Counted from the first letter of the stretch, positions 1 to 9,332 are shown. The stretch: DNA of 64,000 bases from Streptomyces tardus (GCF_018101125.2 NZ_JAELVF020000001.1:186001-250000), one strand, 5' to 3'. A program made the numbers and translations. Notes: a model not told the origin generated them from the letters alone.

Positions 1-1679
1 GGGCTCTCGCAGCGGATGCCGACGCAGCCCATGGCCTCGGCCAGCTTGACGAAGTCCGGGCAGCGGGTGCCCTGCGGCGGGGCCTCGGCGGCCTGATCCG
101 CCCCCGGCCCGCTGTGCAGCACGGTGTTGGAGTAGCGCTGGTTGTAGAAGAGGGTCTGCCACTGGCGGACCATGCCCAGAGCGCCGTTGTTGATGATGGC
201 GACCTTGATGGGGATGTTGTTCAGTGCGGCGGTGACCAGCTCCTGGTTGGTCATCTGGAAGCAGCCGTCGCCGTCGATCGCCCAGACCGTACGGTCCGGC
301 GCGCCCGCCTTGGCGCCGAGCGCCGCGGGCACGGCGTATCCCATCGTGCCCAGGCCGCCGGAGTTCAGCCAGGTCGCCGGCTGCTCGTAGTTGATGAAGT
401 GCGCCGCCCACATCTGGTGCTGGCCCACGCCCGCGGCGAAGATCGTGTCCCGCGGGGCGAGTTGGCCGATGCGCTGGATGACCTGCTGCGGGGAGAGCGA
501 GCCGTCCTCCGGCTGGTCGTAGCCGAGCGGGTAGGTCTCGCGCCAGCGGTTGAGCAGCGCCCACCACTGCGTGTAGTCCGCCGGGCCGTCCGCCGCGTGG
601 TCGGTCTGCACGGCGACCACGATGTCCGCGATGACCTCGCGGGCGTCGCCGACGATCGGGACGTCCGCCACCCGGTTCTTACCGATCTCCGCCGGGTCGA
701 TGTCGGCGTGGATGACCTTGGCGTACGGGGCGAACGAGTCGAGCTTTCCGGTCACCCGGTCGTCGAACCGGGCACCGAGCGCGATGATCAGGTCCGACTT
801 CTGCAGTGCGGTGACCGCCGCGACCGCGCCGTGCATACCCGGCATTCCGACGTGCTGCGGGTGGCTGTCGGGGAAGGCACCGAGCGCCATCAGCGTGGTG
901 ACCACCGGCGCGCCGGTCAGCTCGGCCAGGACCTTCAGCTCCGCCGTGGCGTGCGCCTTCAGCACTCCGCCGCCGACGTAGAGGACCGGCCGACGGGCCT
1001 CGGAGATGAGCTTGGCCGCCTCGCGGATCTGCTTGGCGTGCGGCTTGGTGACCGGCCGGTACCCCGGCAGGTCCGGGGTGGGCGGCCAGCTGAAGGTCGT
1101 ACGGGCCTGGAGGGCGTCCTTGGCGATGTCGACCAGCACCGGGCCCGGGCGTCCCGAGGAGGCGATGTGGAAGGCCTCGGCGATCGTGCGGGGGATGTCG
1201 GCCGGGTCGGTGACCAGGAAGTTGTGCTTGGTGACCGGCATGGTGATGCCGCAGATGTCCGCTTCCTGGAAGGCATCCGTGCCGATCGCCCGGGACGCGA
1301 CCTGACCGGTGATCGCGACCAGCGGGACGGAGTCCATGTGCGCGTCCGCGATCGGGGTGACGAGGTTGGTGGCGCCGGGGCCCGAAGTGGCCATGCACAC
1401 ACCGACCTTGCCGGTGGCCTGCGCGTAGCCGGTGGCGGCGTGCCCTGCGCCCTGCTCGTGCCGGACGAGGACGTGACGGACCTTGGCCGAGTCCATCATC
1501 GGGTCGTAGGCGGGCAGGATCGCCCCGCCCGGAATGCCGAATACGGTCTCGGCGCCGACCTCCTCAAGAGAACGAATGAGGGACTGGGCGCCCGTGAGGT
1601 GCTCGAGGGGGGCGGACTGATGTCCGCCGCTACGGGCCCGCGGCTGCGGCCTCGGTGCCCCGGTGGCCTGCTCGGTCAT
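1..1679 (-). CDS. ilvB: Acetolactate synthase large subunit, C-terminus cut by window edge
   Basis: Condenses two pyruvates, or pyruvate with 2-oxobutyrate, in the first common step of valine, leucine and isoleucine synthesis; uses thiamine diphosphate (TPP) and FAD. The visible 559 codons start [18 protein letters not shown]. They show the TPP-activating glutamate in [11 protein letters not shown], a run from [13 protein letters not shown], and the TPP-binding motif [10 protein letters not shown] followed by INN. Full-length actinobacterial IlvB is about 610-620 residues, so roughly 50-60 are missing to the left. The ATG at 1679 was chosen because the conserved domain begins about 25 residues later. 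The gene lies about 460 nt downstream of a leader peptide and attenuator. ilvN and ilvC would be expected further left, which is inference. Confidence 0.96.
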   Translation of the reverse strand, partial: MTEQATGAPRPQPRARSGGHQSAPLEHLTGAQSLIRSLEEVGAETVFGIPGGAILPAYDPMMDSAKVRHVLVRHEQGAGHAATGYAQATGKVGVCMATSGPGATNLVTPIADAHMDSVPLVAITGQVASRAIGTDAFQEADICGITMPVTKHNFLVTDPADIPRTIAEAFHIASSGRPGPVLVDIAKDALQARTTFSWPPTPDLPGYRPVTKPHAKQIREAAKLISEARRPVLYVGGGVLKAHATAELKVLAELTGAPVVTTLMALGAFPDSHPQHVGMPGMHGAVAAVTALQKSDLIIALGARFDDRVTGKLDSFAPYAKVIHADIDPAEIGKNRVADVPIVGDAREVIADIVVAVQTDHAADGPADYTQWWALLNRWRETYPLGYDQPEDGSLSPQQVIQRIGQLAPRDTIFAAGVGQHQMWAAHFINYEQPATWLNSGGLGTMGYAVPAALGAKAGAPDRTVWAIDGDGCFQMTNQELVTAALNNIPIKVAIINNGALGMVRQWQTLFYNQRYSNTVLHSGPGADQAAEAPPQGTRCPDFVKLAEAMGCVGIRCES

Positions 1680-2067
1680 CGCTTTTCTCTTCCCGGCTGA
1701 GTGAGGGTGGTGACGCTTCGGTCCTGCGGTGTGCTGCGGTGTTCTCTGGTGCTCTTCGGTGCTCTGCGGTCGGGCGGTGTGCCTGGGCGCTGCGGTGGTG
1801 CGTGCCCGCCGGCGCTGCGGGGGACGCTGCCGCGATGGCTCCGCTGCTCCTGAACCGCCGGTGTGAAACCGTCGGTTCGGGCCACCGGTACCGGAACCCG
1901 CACTACGGGAGCTGTCGTTGCCGAGCTGCTCTCCCGAAACCGCCCACCGCGAAACCGCGGTGAGGCACAACTCCGGTACCGAGTGTCACGCACCGTACGG
2001 CTCCTCGAGACCAACCCTGGGTGAAGGATGGTGGTTTGGGGTAGTTGCTCCAGATCGTTGGTGCAAC
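1680..2067 (-). promoter_or_regulatory. Long ilvB leader between attenuator and start codon
   Basis: About 390 bases between the attenuator and ilvB with no convincing gene. Short open frames cross it on both strands, but none has recognisable protein sequence or a ribosome site. It is the untranslated leader of ilvB if the attenuator is read through. A second promoter here cannot be excluded, but I see no clear -35/-10 pair. Confidence 0.55.
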
Positions 2068-2101
2068 AAAAAACCCCTCGTGCCGTGAGGCAAGCGAGGG
2101 G
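2068..2101 (-). terminator. Transcription attenuator (intrinsic terminator) of ilvB
   Basis: On the minus strand a 7-bp GC stem (2095-2101 with 2074-2080) encloses a second 4-bp stem (TGCC/GGCA) and is followed by six T residues at 2073-2068. It lies 38 nt after the leader-peptide stop codon, the layout of ribosome-mediated attenuation. With charged branched-chain tRNAs plentiful the terminator should form. With them scarce, a stalled ribosome should favour read-through to ilvB. Confidence 0.9.
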
Positions 2102-2139
2102 AGCGCGTCCGCTGTGAGATCCAGACGGGTGTGTCCGGC

Positions 2140-2181
2140 TCAGCCGACGCGCTTTCCAATTACGAGAAGTCGGGTGCGCAT
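2140..2181 (-). CDS. ilvB leader peptide MRTRLLVIGKRVG
   Basis: A 13-codon gene with ribosome site GGAGGAAGG eight bases before the ATG. It encodes MRTRLLVIGKRVG, with Leu-Leu-Val-Ile in a row and a later Val, so its translation senses all three branched-chain amino acids. Leader peptides of nearly this sequence (MRTRILVLGKRVG) are known upstream of ilvB in streptomycetes. The ATG lies 34 nt after the stop codon of the cyclic-di-GMP gene on the same strand. Some leader transcription could therefore be read-through from that gene. Confidence 0.92.
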   Translation of the reverse strand: MRTRLLVIGKRVG

Positions 2182-2214
2182 GCCACAGACCTTCCTCCGA
2201 GCAGGCACTCAGTG

Positions 2215-5139
2215 TCAAGTGGGTGGGACCGGCGTCTCAGAATGTGGGCGCAGCGGGGAATGGATGACGGGATCGGGGCTGGCCGCGCCCCCGCGGCGGA
2301 CCGGGAGCGCGCCCGCGACCACCACCGAGCGGCCACCGCCGCGGGCGGGCTGCGTGGGCACTCCGACGGGCGGCAGGGGATACACGCCCGAAGTCAGCGC
2401 CCGCCGCAGCCGATGCTCGTCCAGCGGCCCGGTGAAGACCTCGCCCTGCGCGTGCGTACAGCCCATCGCCCGCAGCGCGGCGGCCTGTTCGGGCAGATCG
2501 ACGCCGTCGGCATAGGAGTCCACCCCCAGCTCGCCGGCGATCCTCAGCAGCCCCGACGTCAGCTTCCGCAGTCGCGGCGACTCGATGACGCCCTGCACCA
2601 GGTCGCGGTCGAGCCGCAGTACGTCCACGGGCAGTGCCCGCAGCGCGGCCACGGTGCCATAGCCGCTGCCCAGCGCGTCCACGGAGATACGGACCCCGAG
2701 CCGGCGCAGCGCCGTCAGCCTGGACTCCAGGTCCTCCAGCGGGACCCGCGGATCGTGCTCGCACAGCTCCAGCATCACCGACTCCGGAGCCAGTCCGTGG
2801 CGGGTGAGCAGCTGCTCGAAGGCGGCACGGTCCAGCGCCCGGTCGGCGAGCCGCGCCGTGGGCACCCGCACGGCGACCGGGACCTCGGCGCCCCTGCCCC
2901 GACGCGCGGCGGCCATCGCCACCGCCTCCCGGAGCAGCCAGCGGTCCACTTCGGCGATACGGTCCGCCGCACGGCCCGAGCTGCCGCGCCGCTCGCCCTC
3001 CCGCAGGAACTCCGCCGGCGTGAAGAGCACTCCCTGCGAGGAGCGCCACCGCGCCTGGGCCGCCACGGCCGACACCTCGCCGCTGTTCAGCGAGACCACC
3101 GGTTGGTGCAGCAGTACGAACTCGCCCTCGCTCAGCGCGGTGCGCAGCCGGCTGGTCAGCTGGGTGCGACGGGCCATCTCGGCCTGCAGCTGCGGCGCGT
3201 AGAGCTCCACCCGCCCCTTGCCGGCCTGTTTGGCGCGGTACATGGCCAGGTCGGCGTTGCGCGTCAGCTCCGCGGGCTCGATACCGGGTTCGGCGAAGGC
3301 GACGCCGATCGAGGCGGCGACCCGCACCTCGTTGTCGCCCTCCAGACGGTACGGCTCACTGAGCTTGACCCGCAGCCGGTCGGCGATCTCCAGAACCCGC
3401 ATCTCGCGCTCGGCCCGGTCGTACTCGCCCTCACCCAGGATCAGGGTGGCGAACTCGTCCCCGCCGAGCCTGGCCGCCGTGTCCTGGGCGCGGATCGAGT
3501 CCAGCAGCCGACGGCCGGCCTGCACCAGCAGCTCGTCGCCGGCCTGGTGGCCGACGGTGTCGTTGACTGCCTTGAAGCCGTCGAGGTCGATGTAGAGAAC
3601 GGCGGCGTCCCGGTCGGGGCCGTCGCTGCCTCTGCGCCCGCTCAGCGCCTGCTTGACCCGCTCGGTGAACAGCGCCCTGTTGGGCAGGTCGGTGAGTGCG
3701 TCGTGCGAGGCGCTGTGCTGCAACTGGGCCTGGAGGCGGACCCGTTCGGTGACGTCCCGACTGTTGAAGATCAGGCCGTCCCGGTAGCGGCTGACGGTCG
3801 ACTCGACATTGAGCCAGCTGCCGTTGCCGTGCTGGAAGCGGCACTCGATCCGGGCGGAGGTCTCCCGCTCGGGCGGGGTGGTCAGGTAGCGGCGCACCTC
3901 GTGCAGAAAGCGCCCCAGGTCCTCGTGGTGGATCAGCGCGGACAGCGGAGAGCCCACCAGCTCGTCGGCCGGTCGACCGTACACGCCGGCGGCGGCGGGG
4001 CTCACATAGGTCAGGACACCGTCGGAGGAGGCGATCATGATCACATCGCTCGAACCCTGTACCAGTGAACGGAAGTGGCTCTCCTTCTGGGCCAGTTCAC
4101 GGGTGAGCCGCACGTTGTCGAGCAGCATCACCCCCTGTCGGACCACCAGCGCGAGCACGACGCTGCAGGCCGCCACGATCACCACGTGGTCGACCTCGCG
4201 GCCGTCGCCGAAGTTGTAGAGCACCCCCAGGGTGCAGACCGCGGCGGCGAGATACGGAGTGAGCGCGGCCAGCGGGCTGGTCGCGAGCCGGGGATCACCC
4301 GGGCCCACCTCGCCCTGCTGAGTGGCGGCCGGTGCGCCCGAGCCGCCGGCGGGCCCGCCCGCCCACGGCGCGTAGGCCAGCAGCAGCGAACCGGCGAACC
4401 AGCCCGCGTCGAGCAACTGCCCGGACTGGTAGCTCTGCTGGAACAGCGGCGTGGTGAAGAGGGCGTCGCACAGCACCGTGAGCGCGAGCGCGCCGATCGC
4501 GGTGTTGATCGCCGAGCGGTGCGCGCCGGTGCGCCGGAAGTGCAGCGCCAGGACCATGCTGACCAGTGCGATGTCCATGAGCGGGTAGGCCAGTTGAAGA
4601 GAGGCGTGCATCATCGAGCCGTGCCGCCAGGTGTCGCCGTGCGCGAGCGCCAGGCTCCAGGAGAGGGTGACCAGGGAGCCGGCGATCAGCCAGGCGTCGA
4701 GGCCCAGGCAGAGCCAACCCGCCCTGTTCGCCGGACGCTTGGCGAGCACCAGGAGGCCGATGACCGCCGAGGGTGCGAAGGCCAGGAAGAAGAAGTCGGC
4801 CAGCGAGACGGTGGGTACGGGCAGGCCGAGGACCACCTCGTACCAGCCCCACACCGCATTGCCCAGGCAGACCATCGAGGACGAGAGACCGAAGAGCAGC
4901 CACGCCGTACGGTGACGGTCGCGCGACCTGCGCGCGTAGAGCAGGCAGGAGCACGCGGCGACCATGGCCGCGGCGGCGAGGCCGAAGTCACCCATCACCA
5001 GGGCGAGTCGGTCCGATCCCCAGCCCATCGAGGCGCCCGCGGCGTAGCCCGCGCAGGCGATGATCAGCACGCACTGGAGTGCGAGCTGCGGCGGAAAGCC
5101 CACGGCGTGGCGCACCACTGCCGGCTGCTGAGCACTCAT
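2215..5139 (-). CDS. Membrane PAS-GGDEF-degenerate EAL protein (cyclic-di-GMP signalling)
   Basis: Likely makes the second messenger cyclic-di-GMP. The N-terminal ~345 residues carry several membrane segments (about 18-40, 50-70, 75-100, 110-133, 150-167, 180-200, 210-230, 290-345). A PAS domain follows (about 351-465), then GGDEF (about 470-645) and an EAL-type domain (about 660-920). The GGDEF signature is intact at 559-563, with an RxxD inhibitory-site motif at 550-553. The EAL domain looks dead: the EAL position reads AAQ in VAAQARW, the DDFGTGYSS loop reads DALGSGYGT, KIDRSFV reads RLDRDLV and VAEGVE reads YADGVD. The start was placed at 5139 because GGGGAGG lies seven bases upstream; an earlier in-frame ATG exists. 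I recall a cdgF-type protein at this locus in S. coelicolor but am not sure of the name. Confidence 0.93.
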   Translation of the reverse strand: MSAQQPAVVRHAVGFPPQLALQCVLIIACAGYAAGASMGWGSDRLALVMGDFGLAAAAMVAACSCLLYARRSRDRHRTAWLLFGLSSSMVCLGNAVWGWYEVVLGLPVPTVSLADFFFLAFAPSAVIGLLVLAKRPANRAGWLCLGLDAWLIAGSLVTLSWSLALAHGDTWRHGSMMHASLQLAYPLMDIALVSMVLALHFRRTGAHRSAINTAIGALALTVLCDALFTTPLFQQSYQSGQLLDAGWFAGSLLLAYAPWAGGPAGGSGAPAATQQGEVGPGDPRLATSPLAALTPYLAAAVCTLGVLYNFGDGREVDHVVIVAACSVVLALVVRQGVMLLDNVRLTRELAQKESHFRSLVQGSSDVIMIASSDGVLTYVSPAAAGVYGRPADELVGSPLSALIHHEDLGRFLHEVRRYLTTPPERETSARIECRFQHGNGSWLNVESTVSRYRDGLIFNSRDVTERVRLQAQLQHSASHDALTDLPNRALFTERVKQALSGRRGSDGPDRDAAVLYIDLDGFKAVNDTVGHQAGDELLVQAGRRLLDSIRAQDTAARLGGDEFATLILGEGEYDRAEREMRVLEIADRLRVKLSEPYRLEGDNEVRVAASIGVAFAEPGIEPAELTRNADLAMYRAKQAGKGRVELYAPQLQAEMARRTQLTSRLRTALSEGEFVLLHQPVVSLNSGEVSAVAAQARWRSSQGVLFTPAEFLREGERRGSSGRAADRIAEVDRWLLREAVAMAAARRGRGAEVPVAVRVPTARLADRALDRAAFEQLLTRHGLAPESVMLELCEHDPRVPLEDLESRLTALRRLGVRISVDALGSGYGTVAALRALPVDVLRLDRDLVQGVIESPRLRKLTSGLLRIAGELGVDSYADGVDLPEQAAALRAMGCTHAQGEVFTGPLDEHRLRRALTSGVYPLPPVGVPTQPARGGGRSVVVAGALPVRRGGAASPDPVIHSPLRPHSETPVPPT

Positions 5140-5645
5140 CGCGTCGCCTCCCCGCATGGTGGACGTGCGCTTGGCGTCACCCAACCGCCCGCCCTTATCC
5201 GGCAGTTCGTCCATTGACCGCACATTCGCCCGTCGCCCCCCTGGGTGTCCCGGTATCGACCCGTCCGGACGATACACCAGATCCGTCACTCAGGGACATA
5301 GCACCTCTACGCAGCGTGACTTACTCGGGGTATTCTGCTACGCAGCGCACACATCCGCGTTCGAAGCGTGCTGTATGAGCGGCCCAAAGACCCCGTACGC
5401 CCCCATGTCAGCGCGCTGCACCGGCCCGCCGAGGCTTCGGCGCACGGCTCCCCGGCAGAGCGCGGGTCGTCACCGCGCGTACCGGGTCAACAGAGCCCGG
5501 CATCGTCCGTCACACGTCCGGGGCCTCAACACGGGGCCGATCGCACGCCCCGGCCCGGGCCGCCGAGCGGCCGGCCCGGGTCCGGGTCACAGCCGAAGTC
5601 CGGGGCCCGCCAGGTCTGTCAGGCCTGCCAGGTCTGTCAGGTCTG
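5140..5645. other. Intergenic region upstream of the GGDEF gene
   Basis: About 500 bases with no supportable gene. It holds the promoter side of the PAS-GGDEF gene and, around 5552-5580, GC-rich inverted repeats (GGCCCGGGCC and a second GGCCCGGG) that may terminate the dehydrogenase transcript arriving from the right. A relatively AT-rich stretch near 5310-5345 is a plausible promoter location. A 9-bp repeat array closes the region. Confidence 0.5.
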
Positions 5646-5655
5646 TCAGGTCGTG
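5611..5655. repeat. 9-bp tandem repeat at the 3' end of the dehydrogenase gene
   Basis: Units read CAGGTCTGT (5611), CAGGCCTGC (5620), CAGGTCTGT (5629), CAGGTCTGT (5638) and a partial CAGGTCGTG (5647). The stop codon of the neighbouring minus-strand gene (5648-5646) falls at the junction of the last two units, so the array is essentially its 3' untranslated region. Confidence 0.85.
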
Positions 5656-6584
5656 GCGACCACATGCTCCAGCTCCTCCCCCGCTGCGAACCGGCCGATC
5701 TGGGCAGCCAGAAGCCGCCGCGCACGAGGCATGAACGCGGACGACAGACCACCGACATGGGGAGTGAGCAGCAGACCCGGCGCATCCCACAACGGGTGGT
5801 CGGCGGGGAGTGGTTCAGGATCTGTCACATCCAGCGCGGCCCGCAGCCGGCCGGAACCCAGCTCCGCAAGCAGCGCGCCGGTGTCCACCACGGGGCCGCG
5901 GCCGACATTCACCAGCAGCGCCCCGTCCTTCATCCGCCCGAGGAACGCGGCGTCCACCATCCCCCGCGTCTGCTCGGTGAGCGGAGTCACCAGGATCACC
6001 ACGTCCGCCGAGGGCAGCAGGCCGGCCAACTCACCCAACCCGTGCACCGGACCGTGCTCCGACTCGCGGGATGTGCGCGCGATCCGGTCGACCCGGGCCA
6101 CCTCGAAGGGAATCAGCCTCTCCTCGACCGCGCGGCCGATCGAGCCGTAACCGACGATCAGCACCCGCTTGTCCGCCAGGGCCGGCAGCCTGACCGCCTG
6201 CCAGCGCCTCTCCGCCTGGTCCCGCACAAAACCGGGCACCCCGCGCAGCGAGGCGAGAGTGAGAGTGAGGGCGAGCTCCGAGGTGCTCGCGTCGTGCACA
6301 CCTCGCGCGTTGCACAACCGCACCCCCGGCGCCAACCCCGCCAGCCCCGGCGTGACATGGTCGATGCCCGCGGTCACCGTCTGGATCACCCGGAGCTGCT
6401 TCATCTCCGGCAGCGGACGCACCGCGACATCCGGCCCCTTCATGTAGGGGACGACATAGAACGCGCACTCCGCGGGGTCCGCGGGAAAGTCCTTCGAGCC
6501 GTCCCAGAAGCGGTACTGGAAGGAGGACGGCAGACCCTCTGTCTCAGAGGCCGGGAACGGAAGCCATACGTCAAGTGGGGACAT
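5646..6584 (-). CDS. D-isomer-specific 2-hydroxyacid dehydrogenase family protein
   Basis: A 312-residue NAD(P)-dependent oxidoreductase of the family that reduces 2-keto acids to D-2-hydroxyacids. The nucleotide site is GYGSIG. The catalytic residues of the family are visible: Arg in NVGRGPVVD, Glu in DPEPLP and His in LLTPHVGG. Length is normal for the glyoxylate/hydroxypyruvate reductase-like branch. The exact substrate cannot be read from sequence. The gene is divergent from the aldo-keto reductase gene, with about 150 bases between starts. Its 3' end runs into a 9-bp repeat array. Confidence 0.93.
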   Translation of the reverse strand: MSPLDVWLPFPASETEGLPSSFQYRFWDGSKDFPADPAECAFYVVPYMKGPDVAVRPLPEMKQLRVIQTVTAGIDHVTPGLAGLAPGVRLCNARGVHDASTSELALTLTLASLRGVPGFVRDQAERRWQAVRLPALADKRVLIVGYGSIGRAVEERLIPFEVARVDRIARTSRESEHGPVHGLGELAGLLPSADVVILVTPLTEQTRGMVDAAFLGRMKDGALLVNVGRGPVVDTGALLAELGSGRLRAALDVTDPEPLPADHPLWDAPGLLLTPHVGGLSSAFMPRARRLLAAQIGRFAAGEELEHVVATT

Positions 6585-6736
6585 ACCAGCAGGCTAGCCG
6601 TCCCTGCCGACAGCGGGCAGGGCTGCACGGGAGCGTGCGGGGGCGGGCGTCCGAGCTCTCCTCAGGGCACCACGGGACGGCGCGGGACGACCGGTTAGTT
6701 TGGGGCCTCGAACGGCCAGGGAGGGAGCACGTCCAG

Positions 6737-7774
6737 GTGGAGCGCAGAACGATCGGCGCGGGGGCGCTGGAGGTGGCGGCGATCGGTCTGGGCTGCATGC
6801 CGATGAGTTGGGCGTACACGACCTCGCAGCAGAGCGGTGAGGAGTCGCTGCGCGCGCTCAACGCGGTCCTGGACACCAACGCGGAGATGCGGCCGGGGGT
6901 CGTGGCACCCACCCTCCTCGACACCGCCGACATGTACGGGCCGTTCACCAACGAGCTGCTGGTCGGACGGCTGCTGAGGGCGCGCCGGACGGAGGTGTTC
7001 GTCTCGACCAAGGTCGGGCTTCTGGTGGGCGAGCAGCATCTGGTCGCCGACGGCCGTCCGAGCCATGTGAAGCGCGCCTGCGACGCCTCGTTGCGACGGC
7101 TCGGCACGGATGTCATCGACCTCTACCAGCTCCACCGGGCCGACCCCGAGGTACCGGTCGAGGAGACCTGGGGTGCGATGGCCGAACTCGTACAGGCCGG
7201 CAAGGTGCGCGCGCTGGGCCTGTGCGCGGTCGGTGCGCGTGCGCACCGTCGCGCACGAGGTGGCACGCTGCACGACCCGACCGTACGGCTGCTCGGGCGG
7301 CTCCAACAGGTGTTCCCGGTGAGTGCCGTGGAAGCGGAGTTGTCGGTGTGGTCACCGGACGCCCTGGGAGCGCTGCTGCCCTGGTGCTCGGCGCGCGGCG
7401 TGACGCTGCTGGCCGCGATGCCGCTCGGCAACGGTTTCCTCACCGGCCGGCTGACACCCGGCAGCGGCTTCGAACCCGACGACCTGCGGGCCCGACACCC
7501 GCGCTTCACCGCCGAGATGATGGCCGAGAACCAGCCCATAGTTGCCGGTCTGCGGCGCATCGCCCAACGGCACAGCACGGCCGGCGCCGAGACCACCACC
7601 GCGCAGATCGCGCTGGCGTGGCTGTTGGCCCAGGGGTCGGCGGTCATCCCCGTACCGGGCACCAAGAAAGCGGCCTGGGCGAGCGAGAACGCCAGGGCCG
7701 CCGCAGTGCGGCTGAACGAAGCCGATCTGCACGAGATAGCCGAACTCCCCGCCGCCCGGGGCTCCTGGGACTGA
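6737..7774 (+). CDS. Aldo/keto reductase
   Basis: A 345-residue (beta/alpha)8-barrel NADPH-dependent oxidoreductase. The family tetrad is visible: Asp and Tyr in LLDTADMYG, Lys in VSTKVG and His in LYQLHRAD. The C-terminal cofactor region contains IPVPGTKK. The start is taken as GTG 6737, about ten bases after an AGGGAGGG ribosome site. The frame stays open upstream, but that sequence is not protein-like. Nothing in the context fixes the substrate. A 16-bp tandem repeat follows 25 bases after the stop codon. Confidence 0.92.
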   Translation: MERRTIGAGALEVAAIGLGCMPMSWAYTTSQQSGEESLRALNAVLDTNAEMRPGVVAPTLLDTADMYGPFTNELLVGRLLRARRTEVFVSTKVGLLVGEQHLVADGRPSHVKRACDASLRRLGTDVIDLYQLHRADPEVPVEETWGAMAELVQAGKVRALGLCAVGARAHRRARGGTLHDPTVRLLGRLQQVFPVSAVEAELSVWSPDALGALLPWCSARGVTLLAAMPLGNGFLTGRLTPGSGFEPDDLRARHPRFTAEMMAENQPIVAGLRRIAQRHSTAGAETTTAQIALAWLLAQGSAVIPVPGTKKAAWASENARAAAVRLNEADLHEIAELPAARGSWD

Positions 7775-7799
7775 GCCGCCTCGCCCTCCGCCCCGCCCG

Positions 7800-7863
7800 G
7801 ATGGGGCGCGACCCCGATGGGGCGCGATCCAGATGGCGCGCGACCCCGATGGCGCGCGACACG
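7800..7863. repeat. Four-copy 16-bp tandem repeat
   Basis: Exact 16-bp period: GATGGGGCGCGACCCC (7800), GATGGGGCGCGATCCA (7816), GATGGCGCGCGACCCC (7832) and GATGGCGCGCGACACG (7848). It sits between the aldo-keto reductase stop and the next gene. The rest of the 7775-8072 gap contains no supportable gene. Confidence 0.92.
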
Positions 7864-8072
7864 TCCGGGCGGATGAGCGGTGGGGTCGGGTGGGGGGGCG
7901 CCCGCCCGGGGCAGGACACGGCGGACGGAGCGTACGGGCGGCCCTTGCGACACGGGGCCCCGTGGCAAGGAGGGCGGGAGAGCGCGACGCGGTTCGGGAA
8001 CTTCCGCGGGCCTGCCGGACGTACCCCTCGTGTGGTGTGCTGGAGGCCACCGCCCGAGGAGAGGATCACGCT

Positions 8073-9257
8073 GTGCGACGCTCTGGTTCGACCGCGCTGC
8101 TGGCCGCCACCGTCATGCTGGCCGCCACCGCGTGCGCCGGCGGCCCGGCCGCGAAGGACGAGGACGGCGAGGCCGGGAGCGGCAGCCCGACCACACCCTC
8201 CGAGCAGCAGAGCAGCCCGGAGGCGAGCTCGGAGAACTCCCCCTCCGCCGGCCGGCGTCTGCCCCCCGCCAAGGGCAAGGTGGAGGTCACCACCACGGTC
8301 ACCACCGGTCTCGACTCTCCCTGGGGGCTCGCCGCCCTGCCGGAAGGGGATCTGCTGGTCTCCTCCCGCGACAGCGGCAAGATCGTCCGGGTCGACGGGG
8401 AGAGCGGCAAGAAGACCGAGCTGGGCGAGGTCCCGGGTGTGGAGGCAGAGGGCGAAGGCGGCCTGCTGGGCCTCGCGGTGAACGACAACTACGTCTACGC
8501 CTACTACACCAGCGCCTCCGACAACCGCATCGTGCGGATGCTCTACAACCCCAAGAAGTCGCAGGGCCAGCAACTGGGCGCCCCCAGCAAGGTGTTCAGC
8601 GACCTCCCCAAGTCCGGCACACACAACGGCGGCCGTATCGCCTTCGGCCCCGACGAGATGCTCTACGTCGGCACCGGGGACGCAGGGGCTCCCGACCGCT
8701 CTCAGGACAAGGAGTCCCCCGCCGGCAAGATCCTGCGGATGCAGCCGGACGGATCCCCGCCCGAGGACGGCAACGCGGAGGACGACTCGGTCGTCCTCTC
8801 GCTCGGCCACCGCAACGTGCAGGGGCTCGCCTGGGATCGCGAGAAGCGGCTCTGGGCCTCGGAGTTCGGGCAGAACGAGTGGGACGAGCTGAACCTCGTC
8901 AAGCCCGGCAAGAACTACGGCTGGCCCGAGGTCGAGGGCAAGGGCGAGGGCGGGCAGACGGGCTTCACCGACCCGGTGGCGCAGTGGACCACCGAAGAGG
9001 CCTCACCCAGCGGGCTCGCCTGGGCCAAGGGATCGCTGTGGATGGCGGGCCTGCGCGGCGAACGGCTGTGGCGCATCCCGCTGGACGGCGAAAAGCCGCT
9101 GGCGAAGCCCGAGGCGTTCCTCGAGGGTGATCACGGGCGGCTTCGCACCGTGGTGTCCGACGGCAGCGACGGTCTGTGGCTGGTGACCAGCAACACAGAC
9201 GGCCGCGGGGACCCCGAGAAGGGCGACGACCGTATTCTGAAGCTGAAGGTGCGCTGA
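8073..9257 (+). CDS. Lipoprotein, glucose/sorbosone dehydrogenase-like (PQQ-type beta-propeller)
   Basis: A 394-residue exported lipoprotein. The N-terminus MRRSGSTALLAATVMLAA is followed by TACAGG, a lipobox with Cys near residue 22, then a Ser/Glu/Pro-rich linker to about residue 65. The rest matches the soluble glucose/aldose sugar dehydrogenase propeller: PWGLAALPEGDLLVSSR, GLLGLAV, GTHNGGRIAFGPDEMLYVG, LGHRNVQGLAW and KPGKNYGWPEVEG. Members oxidise sugars outside the membrane using pyrroloquinoline quinone, though many actinobacterial homologues have unknown substrates. The start is GTG 8073 with GGAGAGG upstream. A 75-bp gap separates it from the next small gene, so the two may be co-transcribed. 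Confidence 0.92.
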   Translation: MRRSGSTALLAATVMLAATACAGGPAAKDEDGEAGSGSPTTPSEQQSSPEASSENSPSAGRRLPPAKGKVEVTTTVTTGLDSPWGLAALPEGDLLVSSRDSGKIVRVDGESGKKTELGEVPGVEAEGEGGLLGLAVNDNYVYAYYTSASDNRIVRMLYNPKKSQGQQLGAPSKVFSDLPKSGTHNGGRIAFGPDEMLYVGTGDAGAPDRSQDKESPAGKILRMQPDGSPPEDGNAEDDSVVLSLGHRNVQGLAWDREKRLWASEFGQNEWDELNLVKPGKNYGWPEVEGKGEGGQTGFTDPVAQWTTEEASPSGLAWAKGSLWMAGLRGERLWRIPLDGEKPLAKPEAFLEGDHGRLRTVVSDGSDGLWLVTSNTDGRGDPEKGDDRILKLKVR

Positions 9258-9332
9258 CTCCGATTTCGGCCCGCCGGCCCGGCCGCGCACGGTGGACAGC
9301 CACGCTGCCCTCGACCGGGAAGGAGCCCGAGA

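Noticed and set aside
2213-2218. TTGACA on the minus strand just before the ilvB leader peptide
   Set aside because: A start directed by it would fall at the leader ATG and remove the ribosome site, and no -10 element lies at the right distance. It overlaps the stop codon of the GGDEF gene.
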